Source: Ichthyenterobacterium magnum
GTDB taxonomy: Bacteria > Bacteroidota > Bacteroidia > Flavobacteriales > Flavobacteriaceae
Length of the DNA stretch: 64,000 bases
NCBI RefSeq assembly: GCF_003610635.1
Contig: NZ_RAQJ01000003.1
Span: 124,001 to 188,000 of the forward strand
Reading direction: 5' to 3'
The notes beneath the pieces were generated by a model. The model was not told where the DNA came from. It did not search any database and saw nothing but the letters and a program-made list of their open reading frames with translations. Shown here piece after piece: positions 28,105 to 36,959 of this stretch (positions are counted from its first letter, which is position 1; every line of letters begins with the position of its first letter). Both the position numbers and the translations under genes were made by a program.

Positions 28105-29424
28105 ATGAGGCAAAAAGCTAAAACACTAGTCTTGACACTAATTACCCTAATAATTATTGGGTGTAAGAAAAAGTTTTTTATACCTCATATAGTTTCTGAC
28201 AGATACAAATTAATAGAACAAACGCTAATTGATGTCGATTCTATTTTAAATATTGAAGATGGTGAATTTTGGTGTTACAAATTAAATGGGCCTATACTTT
28301 TTATAAATAAAGAGACAAGAACTTTTATAGCCAATCAAAATAATACTTCAAAATCGTTTCAAGCGCATAATAGTGTATTTACTGGAATTCTGCCAGGCAG
28401 CATAAATATTGCCAATACTGCTTTTAATTGGGAAGGAAAAAGATGGACAATGGTGAAGTTGCCTTTACCAAAAGAAAAAACAAAAAGGAATCATCTTGTT
28501 ATACATGAGTTATTTCATAATATTCAACCAGATATTGGATTTAGAAGCTTAAAAGAGATGCCAAACAATCATTTAGATTCTTATCAAGGAAGACTGCTAT
28601 TGAGGTTAGAGCTAGAAGCTTTAAAAAAAGCGCTTACTGTTAAAACTAAGCTAGATGAATTACATCATTTAAAAAACGCATTATATTTAAGAGCAATTAG
28701 ACAAAGCAACAATACAATTAAAAATGAAGAAAATACTTTTGAGCTTAATGAAGGTCTTGCAGAATATACTGCTTTAATGCTAAGTGGCAGATCCAAAGAA
28801 AAAACCATAGAACATCTCATTTCTAATATAGATAAGTTTTATACAAACGAAACTTTTGTGAGATCATTTGCCTACCAAACCATTCCAGTATATGGTTTTC
28901 TAATCGCTACAAAAGATAGAAATTGGCATCAAGAGATAACTGCAACTACTAACATTACAAATCACATAAAATCAATACTTAACATTAATATTTCAAAAGA
29001 TGTTGCAATAAATGACATTCAAAATCTTACTGATTACAACTATAAACAAATTCTTTCTGAAGAAACAGAACGAGAAAATGTAAGGCTTGCAAAAATAAAT
29101 GAATATGAAAAATTATTTTTAAATGAAGTTACTCTAAAATTATCTTTTGAAAATATGAATATCTCTTTTAATCCAAATAATTTGGTTCCTTTAGAAAATC
29201 ATGGAACCGTATACCCTACGATTAGAGTTACTGACAATTGGGGAATACTATCAGTAAAAAATGGAGCACTATTAGCTCAAGATTGGAGTTATATTATTGT
29301 TTCGAAACCACTAAAAATATCAAAAACTAAAGTTGAAGGCAATGGTTGGGTTTTAAATATAAACCCTAATTGGAAAGTACAGAAGTACAACTCAAAATTT
29401 AGATTAATAAAGTTAGACAAATGA
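28105..29424 (+). CDS. HExxH-containing lipoprotein of unknown family
   Basis: A 439-residue lipoprotein with lipobox TLIIIGC at about residue 19. I do not recognise the family. It has a zinc-ligand motif IHELFHNIQPDIG (His134-His138) and, 78 residues later, ELNEGLAEYTAL (Glu216, Glu220), which resembles the second metal-ligand helix of gluzincins. A helical spacer lies between. The last 100 residues look beta-rich (TVYPTIRVTDNWGILSVKNG). I infer a metallopeptidase. Its ATG follows the previous stop with no gap, so the two are translationally coupled. Confidence 0.65.
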   Translation: MRQKAKTLVLTLITLIIIGCKKKFFIPHIVSDRYKLIEQTLIDVDSILNIEDGEFWCYKLNGPILFINKETRTFIANQNNTSKSFQAHNSVFTGILPGSINIANTAFNWEGKRWTMVKLPLPKEKTKRNHLVIHELFHNIQPDIGFRSLKEMPNNHLDSYQGRLLLRLELEALKKALTVKTKLDELHHLKNALYLRAIRQSNNTIKNEENTFELNEGLAEYTALMLSGRSKEKTIEHLISNIDKFYTNETFVRSFAYQTIPVYGFLIATKDRNWHQEITATTNITNHIKSILNINISKDVAINDIQNLTDYNYKQILSEETERENVRLAKINEYEKLFLNEVTLKLSFENMNISFNPNNLVPLENHGTVYPTIRVTDNWGILSVKNGALLAQDWSYIIVSKPLKISKTKVEGNGWVLNINPNWKVQKYNSKFRLIKLDK

Positions 29425-29426
29425 TA

Positions 29427-29472
29427 TTAGCAATTTTTACCTAAACAATATTAAATACTAATCCTTTTTTTG
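29427..29472 (+). promoter_or_regulatory. element copy C: TTAGCAAT box plus TTTG at +42, upstream of the retropepsin-like gene
   Basis: TTAGCAATTTTTACC at 29427-29441 differs from copies A and B by C to T at position 8 and loss of one base after TAC. TTTG at 29469-29472 again begins 42 bases from the start of the box. It begins 3 bases after the preceding stop codon, and the next gene starts 22 bases after the TTTG. Confidence 0.68.
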
Positions 29473-29493
29473 TATTAAATAACTTATAGAATT

Positions 29494-30744
29494 ATGAATA
29501 AAATAATATTACTTTTTGTTTGCTTAATCTCATTTCAATCAATTAATGCACAAAAACTAGACGAATGTAAAAAAGCAGTTGATTTTACCTTTAAGATTAT
29601 AGAGAATCCGACAAAAGAAGGCATGGAGATGTTAAAGTTATTTTACTCTAAAGATTTTGCATTTGCTGGTCAAAAAGGAGGTGTTGCTAGATCTGCTTTT
29701 GCTCAAGTTTTTTTTAAGAATAAAATCTTATCAAAAGCTAAATCACAAGTATCTTTACCAAATACTACCAATGAGTTAAATTACACAATCATATATGAGA
29801 AATTAGGTACAAAAGAAGTTTCTTTCGTTTTCAATACTGAAAATAAAATTAAAGAAATTAAAATTGAAGGCATGGAAGTAAAAACGGTATTAGAAAAACC
29901 AGAATTAATAAAATCAACTAAAAACTTCATTAATATTCCTTTTAAGAGAGCTGGTAATTTAATTATTGTAAGTGTAGATTTAAATGGGCAAAAAAAAGAT
30001 TTTTTATTAGACACTGGTGCTCCACAGGTAATACTTAACTCAAAACACTTTAAAGATAATGTTAATAGTCAAGCAAGTGGAGTTAAAGGTGCCGGTGGTA
30101 ATGTTTCAAATATAGGGTCAATGAAAATTGAAAACATAAATTTTGGTGGTATTCAAATGAATGACACAGAACTTTTGACAATGGATTTATCTCATTTAGA
30201 GGATAATTTCAAGATGAAGGTTCATGGATTAATAGGGTTTTCAATGATTAAAGATTATGACCTTCTCTTTAAGTATGAAGAAAATATTTTAACCTTAATA
30301 CAACCTAGCTATTTTGAGATTTACCGCAAAGACAATTTATTAAATAATGAATTTAAAAGAGTTTCTTTTGAATTAACTACTCATATTCCTGTAGTTGATG
30401 TAGTGATTAATAACACAACTTATGCACTTGGTATTGATTCTGGAGCTGAGGCTAACTTAATAGATGTGAAGCATTTTGAAGTATTAAAAAAACACTTGAA
30501 AAAACGACATGCAGATAAGTTGTCTGGTGCAGATAAAAATGTACAAAAAGTAGAGAAAGGTGAAATTAAACGTTTTTATATAGGTTCTAAAAAGTACAAA
30601 AAGTTAAATACTATATTTAGTGATATCTCCCATTTAAATGAAGGTTACAATCTAAATATTGATGGGTTATTAGGCTATGAAATTCTATCAAAACAAAAAA
30701 CATTACTCTCATATAAGAGAAGAGAGTTGGTCTTTTTTAATTAA
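29494..30744 (+). CDS. secreted protein with two retropepsin-like aspartic protease domains
   Basis: A 416-residue exported protein with a signal peptide ending near SINAQ (about residue 20). Residues about 25-130 form an unassigned N-terminal domain. Two single-chain aspartyl protease repeats follow: DFLLDTGAPQVIL (Asp173-Thr-Gly) and ALGIDSGAEANLI (Asp315-Ser-Gly), each ending in a hydrophobic Gly motif (VHGLIGFSMI, IDGLLGYEIL). Both catalytic Asp are present, so one bilobal active site could form within one chain. It stands alone behind element copy C. Confidence 0.82.
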   Translation: MNKIILLFVCLISFQSINAQKLDECKKAVDFTFKIIENPTKEGMEMLKLFYSKDFAFAGQKGGVARSAFAQVFFKNKILSKAKSQVSLPNTTNELNYTIIYEKLGTKEVSFVFNTENKIKEIKIEGMEVKTVLEKPELIKSTKNFINIPFKRAGNLIIVSVDLNGQKKDFLLDTGAPQVILNSKHFKDNVNSQASGVKGAGGNVSNIGSMKIENINFGGIQMNDTELLTMDLSHLEDNFKMKVHGLIGFSMIKDYDLLFKYEENILTLIQPSYFEIYRKDNLLNNEFKRVSFELTTHIPVVDVVINNTTYALGIDSGAEANLIDVKHFEVLKKHLKKRHADKLSGADKNVQKVEKGEIKRFYIGSKKYKKLNTIFSDISHLNEGYNLNIDGLLGYEILSKQKTLLSYKRRELVFFN

Positions 30745-30815
30745 TCTCTATATATATTAAATTTCTTCATGTTTAAAACAAAGAGAAAAATATCTTGAGT
30801 TGATACAATAAATAA

Positions 30816-31052
30816 AAAAAAGTCCTTACATCTTTAATTTTTATTATTGTTCTTAGCAGTCAAGCCCAAGAAAGTGATGAATATAACCTTAGGTTTGAAA
30901 TTCATAGAAAAGACAATGTGCTTTCTAATGGAGATGAAACCCAAAGAGTTGGGATTGTCCCAGATATAGAAGTAAAACCAACAGTTAAAGGAATAAGAGA
31001 TGGTAAAGATGAAGTCCTTGAAAAAGCAATTGAAATAATACTTAATAAATAA
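30816..31052 (+). pseudogene. remnant of an S41-family (C-terminal processing) protease
   Basis: A 78-codon open stretch joins a signal peptide (LTSLIFIIVLSSQAQ) directly to the C-terminal end of an S41 peptidase: ETQRVGIVPDIEVKPT, then GIRDGKDEVLEKAIE, the standard tail of these enzymes in Bacteroidota. The PDZ and catalytic domains, some 300 or more residues, are missing. There is no usable start codon: the frame is preceded by TAA at 30813, and the expected ATGAAT start appears as ATAAAT with one extra A in the following A-run. I read it as a gene reduced to its two ends. The 30745-31146 gap holds nothing else coding. Confidence 0.75.
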
Positions 31053-31080
31053 TAAGTTTAATATTTAGACTATTATTAAA

Positions 31081-31128
31081 AAAGCAACTTTTACCACTTT
31101 TGTATTCTTCAAAAAAAGCAATTTTACC
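31081..31128 (+). promoter_or_regulatory. weaker element copy D upstream of the PDZ-alpha/beta hydrolase
   Basis: AAAGCAACTTTTACC at 31081-31095 matches the box except that the first two T are A. At +42 the sequence is TTTA (31123) instead of TTTG. That TTTA lies inside a second box-like copy, AGCAATTTTACC at 31117-31128. The gene starts 18 bases further on. It may be a decayed or differently arranged promoter. Confidence 0.5.
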
Positions 31129-31146
31129 TTTTATAAATATCATCAT

Positions 31147-32523
31147 ATGTTAAATAAAAAAACTTTAGCACTGTGTGTGCTCATGCTATCATTTACAGTA
31201 TTACACTTTGCTCAGCAATTAAAAAGAAAAGCTACGCTTGGTGTTAGATTAGCGCCTCTTACAGAAGAGATGAAAAAATCATCTAAATACACAGGTGATG
31301 GTATTTATGTTGAAGCCGTTAACCCTAATGGCAGTGCTGGACTCTTAAAACTTCCATCAGGAGCAATCTTACAAAGAGTAAATGGTCAAACTTTAAAATC
31401 ACGTGCTGAGTTAAGACCAATTTTAGATGAGCTACGTGAAGATAATGAATTGTCTTTAACCTATTTTTTCAATAACCAATCCAAAACTATAAAAGGAAAA
31501 GCACTTGGCAAACCTGTAGAAGTGCATTCAAATGCAAATGTACATTATGATGCAGTAGCCTATAAAGACAACCTGCTTCGTTCTATTTTATACACCCCAA
31601 AAGGTATTAACAATGCGCCAGTAGTGTTTTATTTACAAGGCTATACATGTCAATCAATAGAATACCCAAATAAAAATCCAATTAAAGAGTTAATAAACGG
31701 TTGGATATCATCAGGTTTTGCTGTGTACTTGATAGAAAAACCTGGCTCAGGAGATAGTAAGAGCAAAATAGCTTGCAAAGACATTGACTTTAACCAAGAA
31801 AAGCTAGCATTTAATAGTGCCTATAAAAATTTGCTTAAAAATAAATTGATAGACTCAAATAACATCTTCTTATTTGGACATTCAATGGGTGGTGTGACTG
31901 CTCCAATATTAGCCAATCAACAACCTCCAAAAGGAATCATTACATTCGGGACTGTAGGTAAAAATTGGTATGAATACATGAAAGATGTATTTACCGAACA
32001 ACAAGAATTATTTGGTGCTCAAAAAGAGCAAATTGCAGAAAATGCTAAGCAAAACATTCCTTTTATCACTGATATGATGATTAACAAAAAATCGAACATT
32101 GAAATGATTAATAATGAAGTTTACAAAGAATATCTAACTAATCAAAATCTAATTGGTCAACTAAAAAAAGGATATTATCTAGGAAGGAGTTACAAATTTT
32201 GGGCTTCACTAGGTGATATCGATATCCCAAAGGCATGGAAATCTGTTAATACAAATGTTTTAGTTATGCATGGTGAATTTGATATTCAGGCTATTCATAA
32301 ACGCTATGCAGAAATAATTGTTGATATGGTTAATAACAACCATGGCAAAGCCAAATTTGCTTTATTAAAAAACACAGATCACGTATTGTTAAAATTTAAT
32401 TCAATGCAAGAAAATATAGACACACTTAATAGCGGAAATTACCGCAGTTATATGCGTAATAATTTTAATCCTGAAGTCACTTCAGTAAGTGTCAAATGGA
32501 TGCAATCAATAATAAATAATTAA
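31147..32523 (+). CDS. exported alpha/beta hydrolase with N-terminal PDZ-like domain
   Basis: A 458-residue exported hydrolase with a signal peptide ending near HFAQQ (about residue 24). Residues about 30-115 form a PDZ-like domain (ATLGVRLAPL, GDGIYVEAVNPNGSAGLLKL, GAILQRVNGQTLKS). An alpha/beta hydrolase follows, with the nucleophile elbow FGHSMGG (Ser246), an Asp in VMHGEFDI and a late His in NTDHVLL. The PDZ may bind peptide C-termini. This combination is uncommon and its substrate is unknown. It lies 15 bases before the DUF885 gene, so the two are probably co-transcribed. Confidence 0.83.
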   Translation: MLNKKTLALCVLMLSFTVLHFAQQLKRKATLGVRLAPLTEEMKKSSKYTGDGIYVEAVNPNGSAGLLKLPSGAILQRVNGQTLKSRAELRPILDELREDNELSLTYFFNNQSKTIKGKALGKPVEVHSNANVHYDAVAYKDNLLRSILYTPKGINNAPVVFYLQGYTCQSIEYPNKNPIKELINGWISSGFAVYLIEKPGSGDSKSKIACKDIDFNQEKLAFNSAYKNLLKNKLIDSNNIFLFGHSMGGVTAPILANQQPPKGIITFGTVGKNWYEYMKDVFTEQQELFGAQKEQIAENAKQNIPFITDMMINKKSNIEMINNEVYKEYLTNQNLIGQLKKGYYLGRSYKFWASLGDIDIPKAWKSVNTNVLVMHGEFDIQAIHKRYAEIIVDMVNNNHGKAKFALLKNTDHVLLKFNSMQENIDTLNSGNYRSYMRNNFNPEVTSVSVKWMQSIINN

Positions 32524-32538
32524 AACTCACAACCACAC

Positions 32539-33864
32539 GTGTTATATTCAAAAAACATAAAAAATAGATTAAATAAGTTAATCAAAACCCTAGTACTTAT
32601 AATACTATTATGGAATCAAGTTGGTTATTGCTACAACGGTAATGCATTGCCTAAGCCCTTTTCTGAATTTAGAACATCGTTTATCGAAACTTATGAGAAA
32701 TTTCAAATAGCACCATTACAGTTATCATATGTATCAAACTTTAATGCCATAAAAACTTATACAGAATTAGCAACTCAAGAAGGTTATTTTAATTATGTAA
32801 GTAGAGAGCTAAAGCGATATAATGTTTTAGATTTTAATGATGCTGACATGCTGGACTATCAAATCATGAAATATGAAACAGAACTAAATTTAGAGCGCAT
32901 TAAACTTGAATTAGACTGGCTAAAAAACAAAGAAAAACTTAACGAAAAAAAGAGCCTATATTACTTACCTAATGGCAAAAAGTGGTATGTCTACTATTTA
33001 AAAAAATGGGTAGACGCTTCTGTTAATCCAGAAGAAATTTATCAGTTTGGATTGAATGAAATTGAAGATGTAAAACAAAAAATGAAAACTATCAGAAATA
33101 ACTCTGGTATGAGTGACTCAAAGTTTAATAAGTATTTAAAGAAGCCTTTATTTTTTCTAAGCGATTCTAATGAAATTCAAAAAAGGTATGAACAAGTTAG
33201 ACATCAAGTAGATGAAAAAGCAAAAAAATATTTTCCATATGTGGATGATATTCCAGAATTAAAAATTGAAAAAGGCATTAATGAAAACTTGGCTCACGTA
33301 CCAGCCTATTATAACAATAACATATTTTACTACAATCACTTTAAAGACACTTATGATACACGCCAAATGGGATGGACATATATTCATGAAGGCATACCTG
33401 GTCATCACTATCAAATTAGTGTGAATACTATTATAAAGCGATCAGTAGTGCAAAATTTATTCAGATATTATGGGTTTATAGAAGGTTGGGGTGCCTATGT
33501 AGAGCAGTTTGGAGAGTTGTTAGGCGCCTATCCTTCTTATTTTGATACTTATGGACTTTATGAATGGGATTTAATCCGCTCGGTTCGAGTTGCTCTCGAT
33601 GTAGGCATTAATTATTATGGTTGGTCTGATGACAAAGCTATGGCTTTTTGGAAAGAGCACATAACAGATAAAGACGATATTGCAAAACGTGAAATAGCAC
33701 GTATGAAACGTTGGCCTGCACAAGTAATTACTTATAAATACGGAAAGAAAGTTTTAAATAAACTAAAAGGCAATACGGTTAAATCGATAGAATTAAAAGC
33801 ATTCCACAAAGAGGTTCTAAAACACGGAGATTTGCCTCTATCGATATTAAAACAACAGTTTTAA
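32539..33864 (+). CDS. DUF885-family exported protein (zincin-like)
   Basis: A 441-residue exported protein of DUF885. The family motif IHEGIPGHHYQ starts near His283 and is thought to bind zinc, followed about 30 residues later by GFIEGWGAYVEQFG with the second acidic ligand, and RSVRVALDVGINYYGW. Members are about 550-600 residues, so this one is short at the N terminus. The only plausible start is a GTG at 32539, which gives a signal peptide (KTLVLIILLWNQVGYCY). GTG starts are rare in this phylum, so translation may be weak or coupled to the gene before it. Confidence 0.8.
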   Translation: MLYSKNIKNRLNKLIKTLVLIILLWNQVGYCYNGNALPKPFSEFRTSFIETYEKFQIAPLQLSYVSNFNAIKTYTELATQEGYFNYVSRELKRYNVLDFNDADMLDYQIMKYETELNLERIKLELDWLKNKEKLNEKKSLYYLPNGKKWYVYYLKKWVDASVNPEEIYQFGLNEIEDVKQKMKTIRNNSGMSDSKFNKYLKKPLFFLSDSNEIQKRYEQVRHQVDEKAKKYFPYVDDIPELKIEKGINENLAHVPAYYNNNIFYYNHFKDTYDTRQMGWTYIHEGIPGHHYQISVNTIIKRSVVQNLFRYYGFIEGWGAYVEQFGELLGAYPSYFDTYGLYEWDLIRSVRVALDVGINYYGWSDDKAMAFWKEHITDKDDIAKREIARMKRWPAQVITYKYGKKVLNKLKGNTVKSIELKAFHKEVLKHGDLPLSILKQQF

Positions 33865-33969
33865 TTTTAAAAATTTATTAATAAAATAAATGCTATAAAC
33901 AACTAGTTTACTAATAAACAGATAGCTTGAACATTACATGAAAAAATCAATATATAAAAGCCAAAAAGG

Positions 33970-34647
33970 ATGTTTCATAAAAGAAAATTAATGCTCATTA
34001 CATTATTGGTATTCTTTTTCAGTGTTTCTTATTCTCAAATATCGATTGTTGAGGTAAAAGCAGTTTATAAATCAAAAACTGATGGAAGAATTATTCCTGA
34101 ATCTGAATTTCAAACTTATAGAGGAAGACACATATTTCATAAATATATTAAAGGAAAAAATGGGGCTCAAGATACCATAATTATAACACCGCCTAAAGTT
34201 AATCTCAACAAGACTAATAAAGAAACTTTGCTGTCTCTAGTAGGACAAAGCCTAAAACCTTTCAAGGTTACAGATTTATATGGAAACACTTATGATTCAA
34301 ATAAATTGAAAGGCAAAACCATAGTAATGAATTTTTGGTTTGTTGCTTGTCCTCCTTGTATACAAGAAATTCCTGAACTAAACAAATTAGCAGAGTCATA
34401 CAATTCTAATGTAGTTTTTATAGCTTTTGCAAAAGATACTGAAGTATTACTGGGTAAATTTTTAAGCAAAACTAGGTTTGAATACAATATTATACCAAAT
34501 GCTGGTAACATCTCAAAGCTTTATAATATTTATGCTTACCCAACTCATATTGTTATCGATAAACATGGGCAAATTAGCTACACAAGTGTTGGGTTAAATA
34601 AAAATAGTTTAGAGCAATTAGAGACAGAAATAACCAATGCTTTATAA
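33970..34647 (+). CDS. TlpA-like thiol-disulfide oxidoreductase
   Basis: A 225-residue exported thioredoxin-fold protein. A signal peptide (to about residue 25, SVSYSQ) is followed by a spacer of about 65 residues with no clear family. The AhpC/TSA-TlpA domain begins at about residue 92 (VGQSLKPFKVTDLYG) and has the redox motif VACPPCIQE (Cys127-Pro-Pro-Cys130) and the cis-Pro strand IYAYPTHIVID. It should reduce or shuffle disulfides in exported proteins, possibly those of the neighbouring hydrolases. It follows DUF885 by 105 bases with no element copy of its own. Confidence 0.85.
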   Translation: MFHKRKLMLITLLVFFFSVSYSQISIVEVKAVYKSKTDGRIIPESEFQTYRGRHIFHKYIKGKNGAQDTIIITPPKVNLNKTNKETLLSLVGQSLKPFKVTDLYGNTYDSNKLKGKTIVMNFWFVACPPCIQEIPELNKLAESYNSNVVFIAFAKDTEVLLGKFLSKTRFEYNIIPNAGNISKLYNIYAYPTHIVIDKHGQISYTSVGLNKNSLEQLETEITNAL

Positions 34648-34721
34648 GAAAAAATGAAGCATTACAAAAATTACTATTTACATTTTAATGATGATTATTT
34701 TAAATAAAGTGCTGTAAACCA

Positions 34722-35300
34722 ATGAGGAATATTTTTAAGTTTTTAAAAAAAATTCTTTTAGAAATGCCTGCAATCATGCTTGGTTTACTAGTGGCATTAG
34801 CATTAAACTCTTGGAAAGAAAACAATGATAGAGCCTATAGGGCAGCAAATCTATTGGCTTCCATAAATAACGAAATTAAACATAATTATGAGATAGTGCC
34901 TTCAGTTAAAGAATCAACTATTAATATTTATAAAAGAAATGATAGTATAATTTCTCTATATAAAAATAGTGAAATAAAATCTTTATCAATAGCTACCATA
35001 ACTTCAGAAGCTATTAGAAACGTTGCTTGGAAAACGGCAAGTTTAAGTGATGATTTTTCAGCTATTCCTATAGAAACATTGACTGAACTTTCAAAAGTTT
35101 ATCTAGAGCAAGAAAGGGTTGAATTCATTAGAAACAGCATAGATAACCTATTTATAAACTCAGATCCAGAATTATCAAGTTTAAATTTAGCTAAAATTAA
35201 ACAAAATCATATGTCACGTTTTATATCGCGATATGAAGATTTAATAAAAGAATATGAAGACTATTTGAAAATTGACTCAAATAAGAACACAAATAATTAA
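34722..35300 (+). CDS. membrane protein, DUF6090-like
   Basis: A 192-residue protein with one N-terminal membrane helix (about residues 14-29, LEMPAIMLGLLVALALNSW), followed by ENNDRAYRAANLLASINNEI and a helical, probably coiled-coil, periplasmic or cytoplasmic part. The helix ending in LNSWKENN resembles DUF6090 and related Bacteroidota proteins, where a membrane helix ends in xNxWNExR. The function of that group is unknown. It precedes the trypsin-like protease gene by 11 bases and may anchor or regulate it. Confidence 0.6.
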   Translation: MRNIFKFLKKILLEMPAIMLGLLVALALNSWKENNDRAYRAANLLASINNEIKHNYEIVPSVKESTINIYKRNDSIISLYKNSEIKSLSIATITSEAIRNVAWKTASLSDDFSAIPIETLTELSKVYLEQERVEFIRNSIDNLFINSDPELSSLNLAKIKQNHMSRFISRYEDLIKEYEDYLKIDSNKNTNN

Positions 35301-35311
35301 TAAAAAATAAA

Positions 35312-36385
35312 ATGAGAATAGTAATTACCTCTTTACTATTAATAGTATTAATGAGCAATCATCTGATTGCTCAGAATCCAAAACACAAAGCACTTGATGA
35401 TTTTGAGTTCCGTTTTGCAAAAGATTATAGTTCTCATAAAACAGATTCTATTATACAATACAATTTGTTAACTAAGAAAGAAAAAATATTAACCTTTAAA
35501 ACTAACGCGGTAACAAAAAGTGTAAAGCCAAGTTTAGGTAAATATCCTCCTATAGATTTAAAGAAGTATAACTATTTACCTAAAATGAAGAATAGTCAAG
35601 CATCATTGTTATTTAGAACTCGCGATGTCGTAGATAATATGAAACAATTTCCAATTACGGCAGTTACTAAAATAGTAACATTCAAAGATGGTAAAGAAGC
35701 TGGTGGATGTACGGCAACTTTTGTAAATGAAAGGTTCTTAATTACAGCAGCACATTGTATTAAGGATCCAAATGGAGCGTATAAAGATAAAGCTGAATTA
35801 AAGATTTTATTTGATAACGGACACGCAGAAAAAACGGTTGATGTTAAAAATGCATATTATAAAAAGCATTATATGGAAGGTACGCCATTTGATGCCAATA
35901 GTTATGATATAGCTTTGGTTGAAATTGATGAGCCTCTAGGAAAAGATTTAGGGTACTTAGGATTATTATCACAAACAGAAATGGACAAACGATTAAACAC
36001 GTGGCAAACAATGTACAGCTTTAGCTATCCTCATATGAGTTCGGCAGAATCGAATGAATTAAAAATGGAAAAAGAAAAAAATGATTCTTTAAAAATAAAA
36101 TATAAAAAAACAATTCAAAAGACCAGATTAGTAACACCCGATTTTAATAAGAGGAATCAATATTTTGAAGTTTTAAATGTGTTCTTGGACAATCAAAAAA
36201 ACTTAAAATACACAATGCCTTATTCAATTTCAGGAAAGAGTGGTTCTTCTAGAATTTCTAAAGATTACTACTTATATGGGGTTAGGTCAGTATACTATAA
36301 TGGATTTGAAACTTCAAAAGATGTTATGGTTCGAAATGAAATACTGAACAGTTTTATTCAAATAATACAAAGTAAAGAGAATTAA
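35312..36385 (+). CDS. trypsin-like serine protease
   Basis: A 357-residue exported S1-family protease with a signal peptide ending near HLIAQ (about residue 22). The catalytic triad is visible: His148 in ERFLITAAHCI, Asp199 in SYDIALVEID and Ser310 in SGKSGSSR. The N-terminal about 100 residues are not from the family and could be a propeptide. A charged insert (MEKEKNDSLKIKYKKT) separates the Asp and Ser blocks. It ends the rightward run of the hydrolase block, and the next genes face it on the other strand. Confidence 0.85.
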   Translation: MRIVITSLLLIVLMSNHLIAQNPKHKALDDFEFRFAKDYSSHKTDSIIQYNLLTKKEKILTFKTNAVTKSVKPSLGKYPPIDLKKYNYLPKMKNSQASLLFRTRDVVDNMKQFPITAVTKIVTFKDGKEAGGCTATFVNERFLITAAHCIKDPNGAYKDKAELKILFDNGHAEKTVDVKNAYYKKHYMEGTPFDANSYDIALVEIDEPLGKDLGYLGLLSQTEMDKRLNTWQTMYSFSYPHMSSAESNELKMEKEKNDSLKIKYKKTIQKTRLVTPDFNKRNQYFEVLNVFLDNQKNLKYTMPYSISGKSGSSRISKDYYLYGVRSVYYNGFETSKDVMVRNEILNSFIQIIQSKEN

Positions 36386-36547
36386 AAGGAGTTAATAATA
36401 AAACTGATTTAATGTTAATAACATAAGGGTTAAAGCAACAATCATTAGCTTATTTTTTTGCTTAAAGCAGCTAACTATTCGATTAGATTCTTTAACGTAA
36501 AACAAAGGATTCCAATACCATCAAGATGTGAATCATAAATCACATCT

Positions 36548-36901
36548 TTACAAATTGACCTTCACTAATTCTGCTATTAAATACTGTTGATATTCTAAAG
36601 TGTTTTTAGTTGACATTCTCATTTCATATGAAAGTTTATTCCCTTTTACTTTAAAAAATCGCTCACTGGCTATCATTCTTGGATCATTTTCTATTAACTT
36701 ATATTTAAAATGCAAGCAATGAATACCATCATACTCAAACCTAAGATCTTCATTATATTAAAAAGGTTCTATTGTTGGAAAATCACCTGTACCACTACCC
36801 TTTCATATTCTTAATAAGAAACGCAATTGATTAATTTTTAATTGCTTCATTGACTTAACATCTTTATAAAACCATAATTTATTAAAAACTTGTGATACTA
36901 G
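36548..36901 (-). pseudogene. remnant of a nitrobindin-like (FABP/THAP4 family) gene
   Basis: One frame of 118 codons reads through as a recognisable protein but carries TGA at 36803-36805 and TAA at 36758-36760. After the TGA the sequence is KGSGTGDFPTIEPF, then the TAA, then YNEDLRFEYDG. This matches the family pattern GxWxGxGxGxYPTI..F.Y.E...F. The TGA falls where the conserved Trp (TGG) belongs. The end MIASERFFKVKG...LSYEMRMST...AELVKV matches the C-terminal strands. The middle of the barrel is missing. The surrounding gap (36386-36959) contains no intact gene. Confidence 0.75.
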
Positions 36902-36959
36902 TTAACAATAACATCATTATTAAAAGCAGACTATCTTAAATACCTTAGTAACGTAAAAC

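Noticed and set aside
36548-36901. Stop-codon recoding (TGA as Trp) to rescue the nitrobindin-like frame
   Set aside because: A TAA is also present in the same frame, the central barrel is missing, and all other genes use TGG for Trp and stop at TGA normally.
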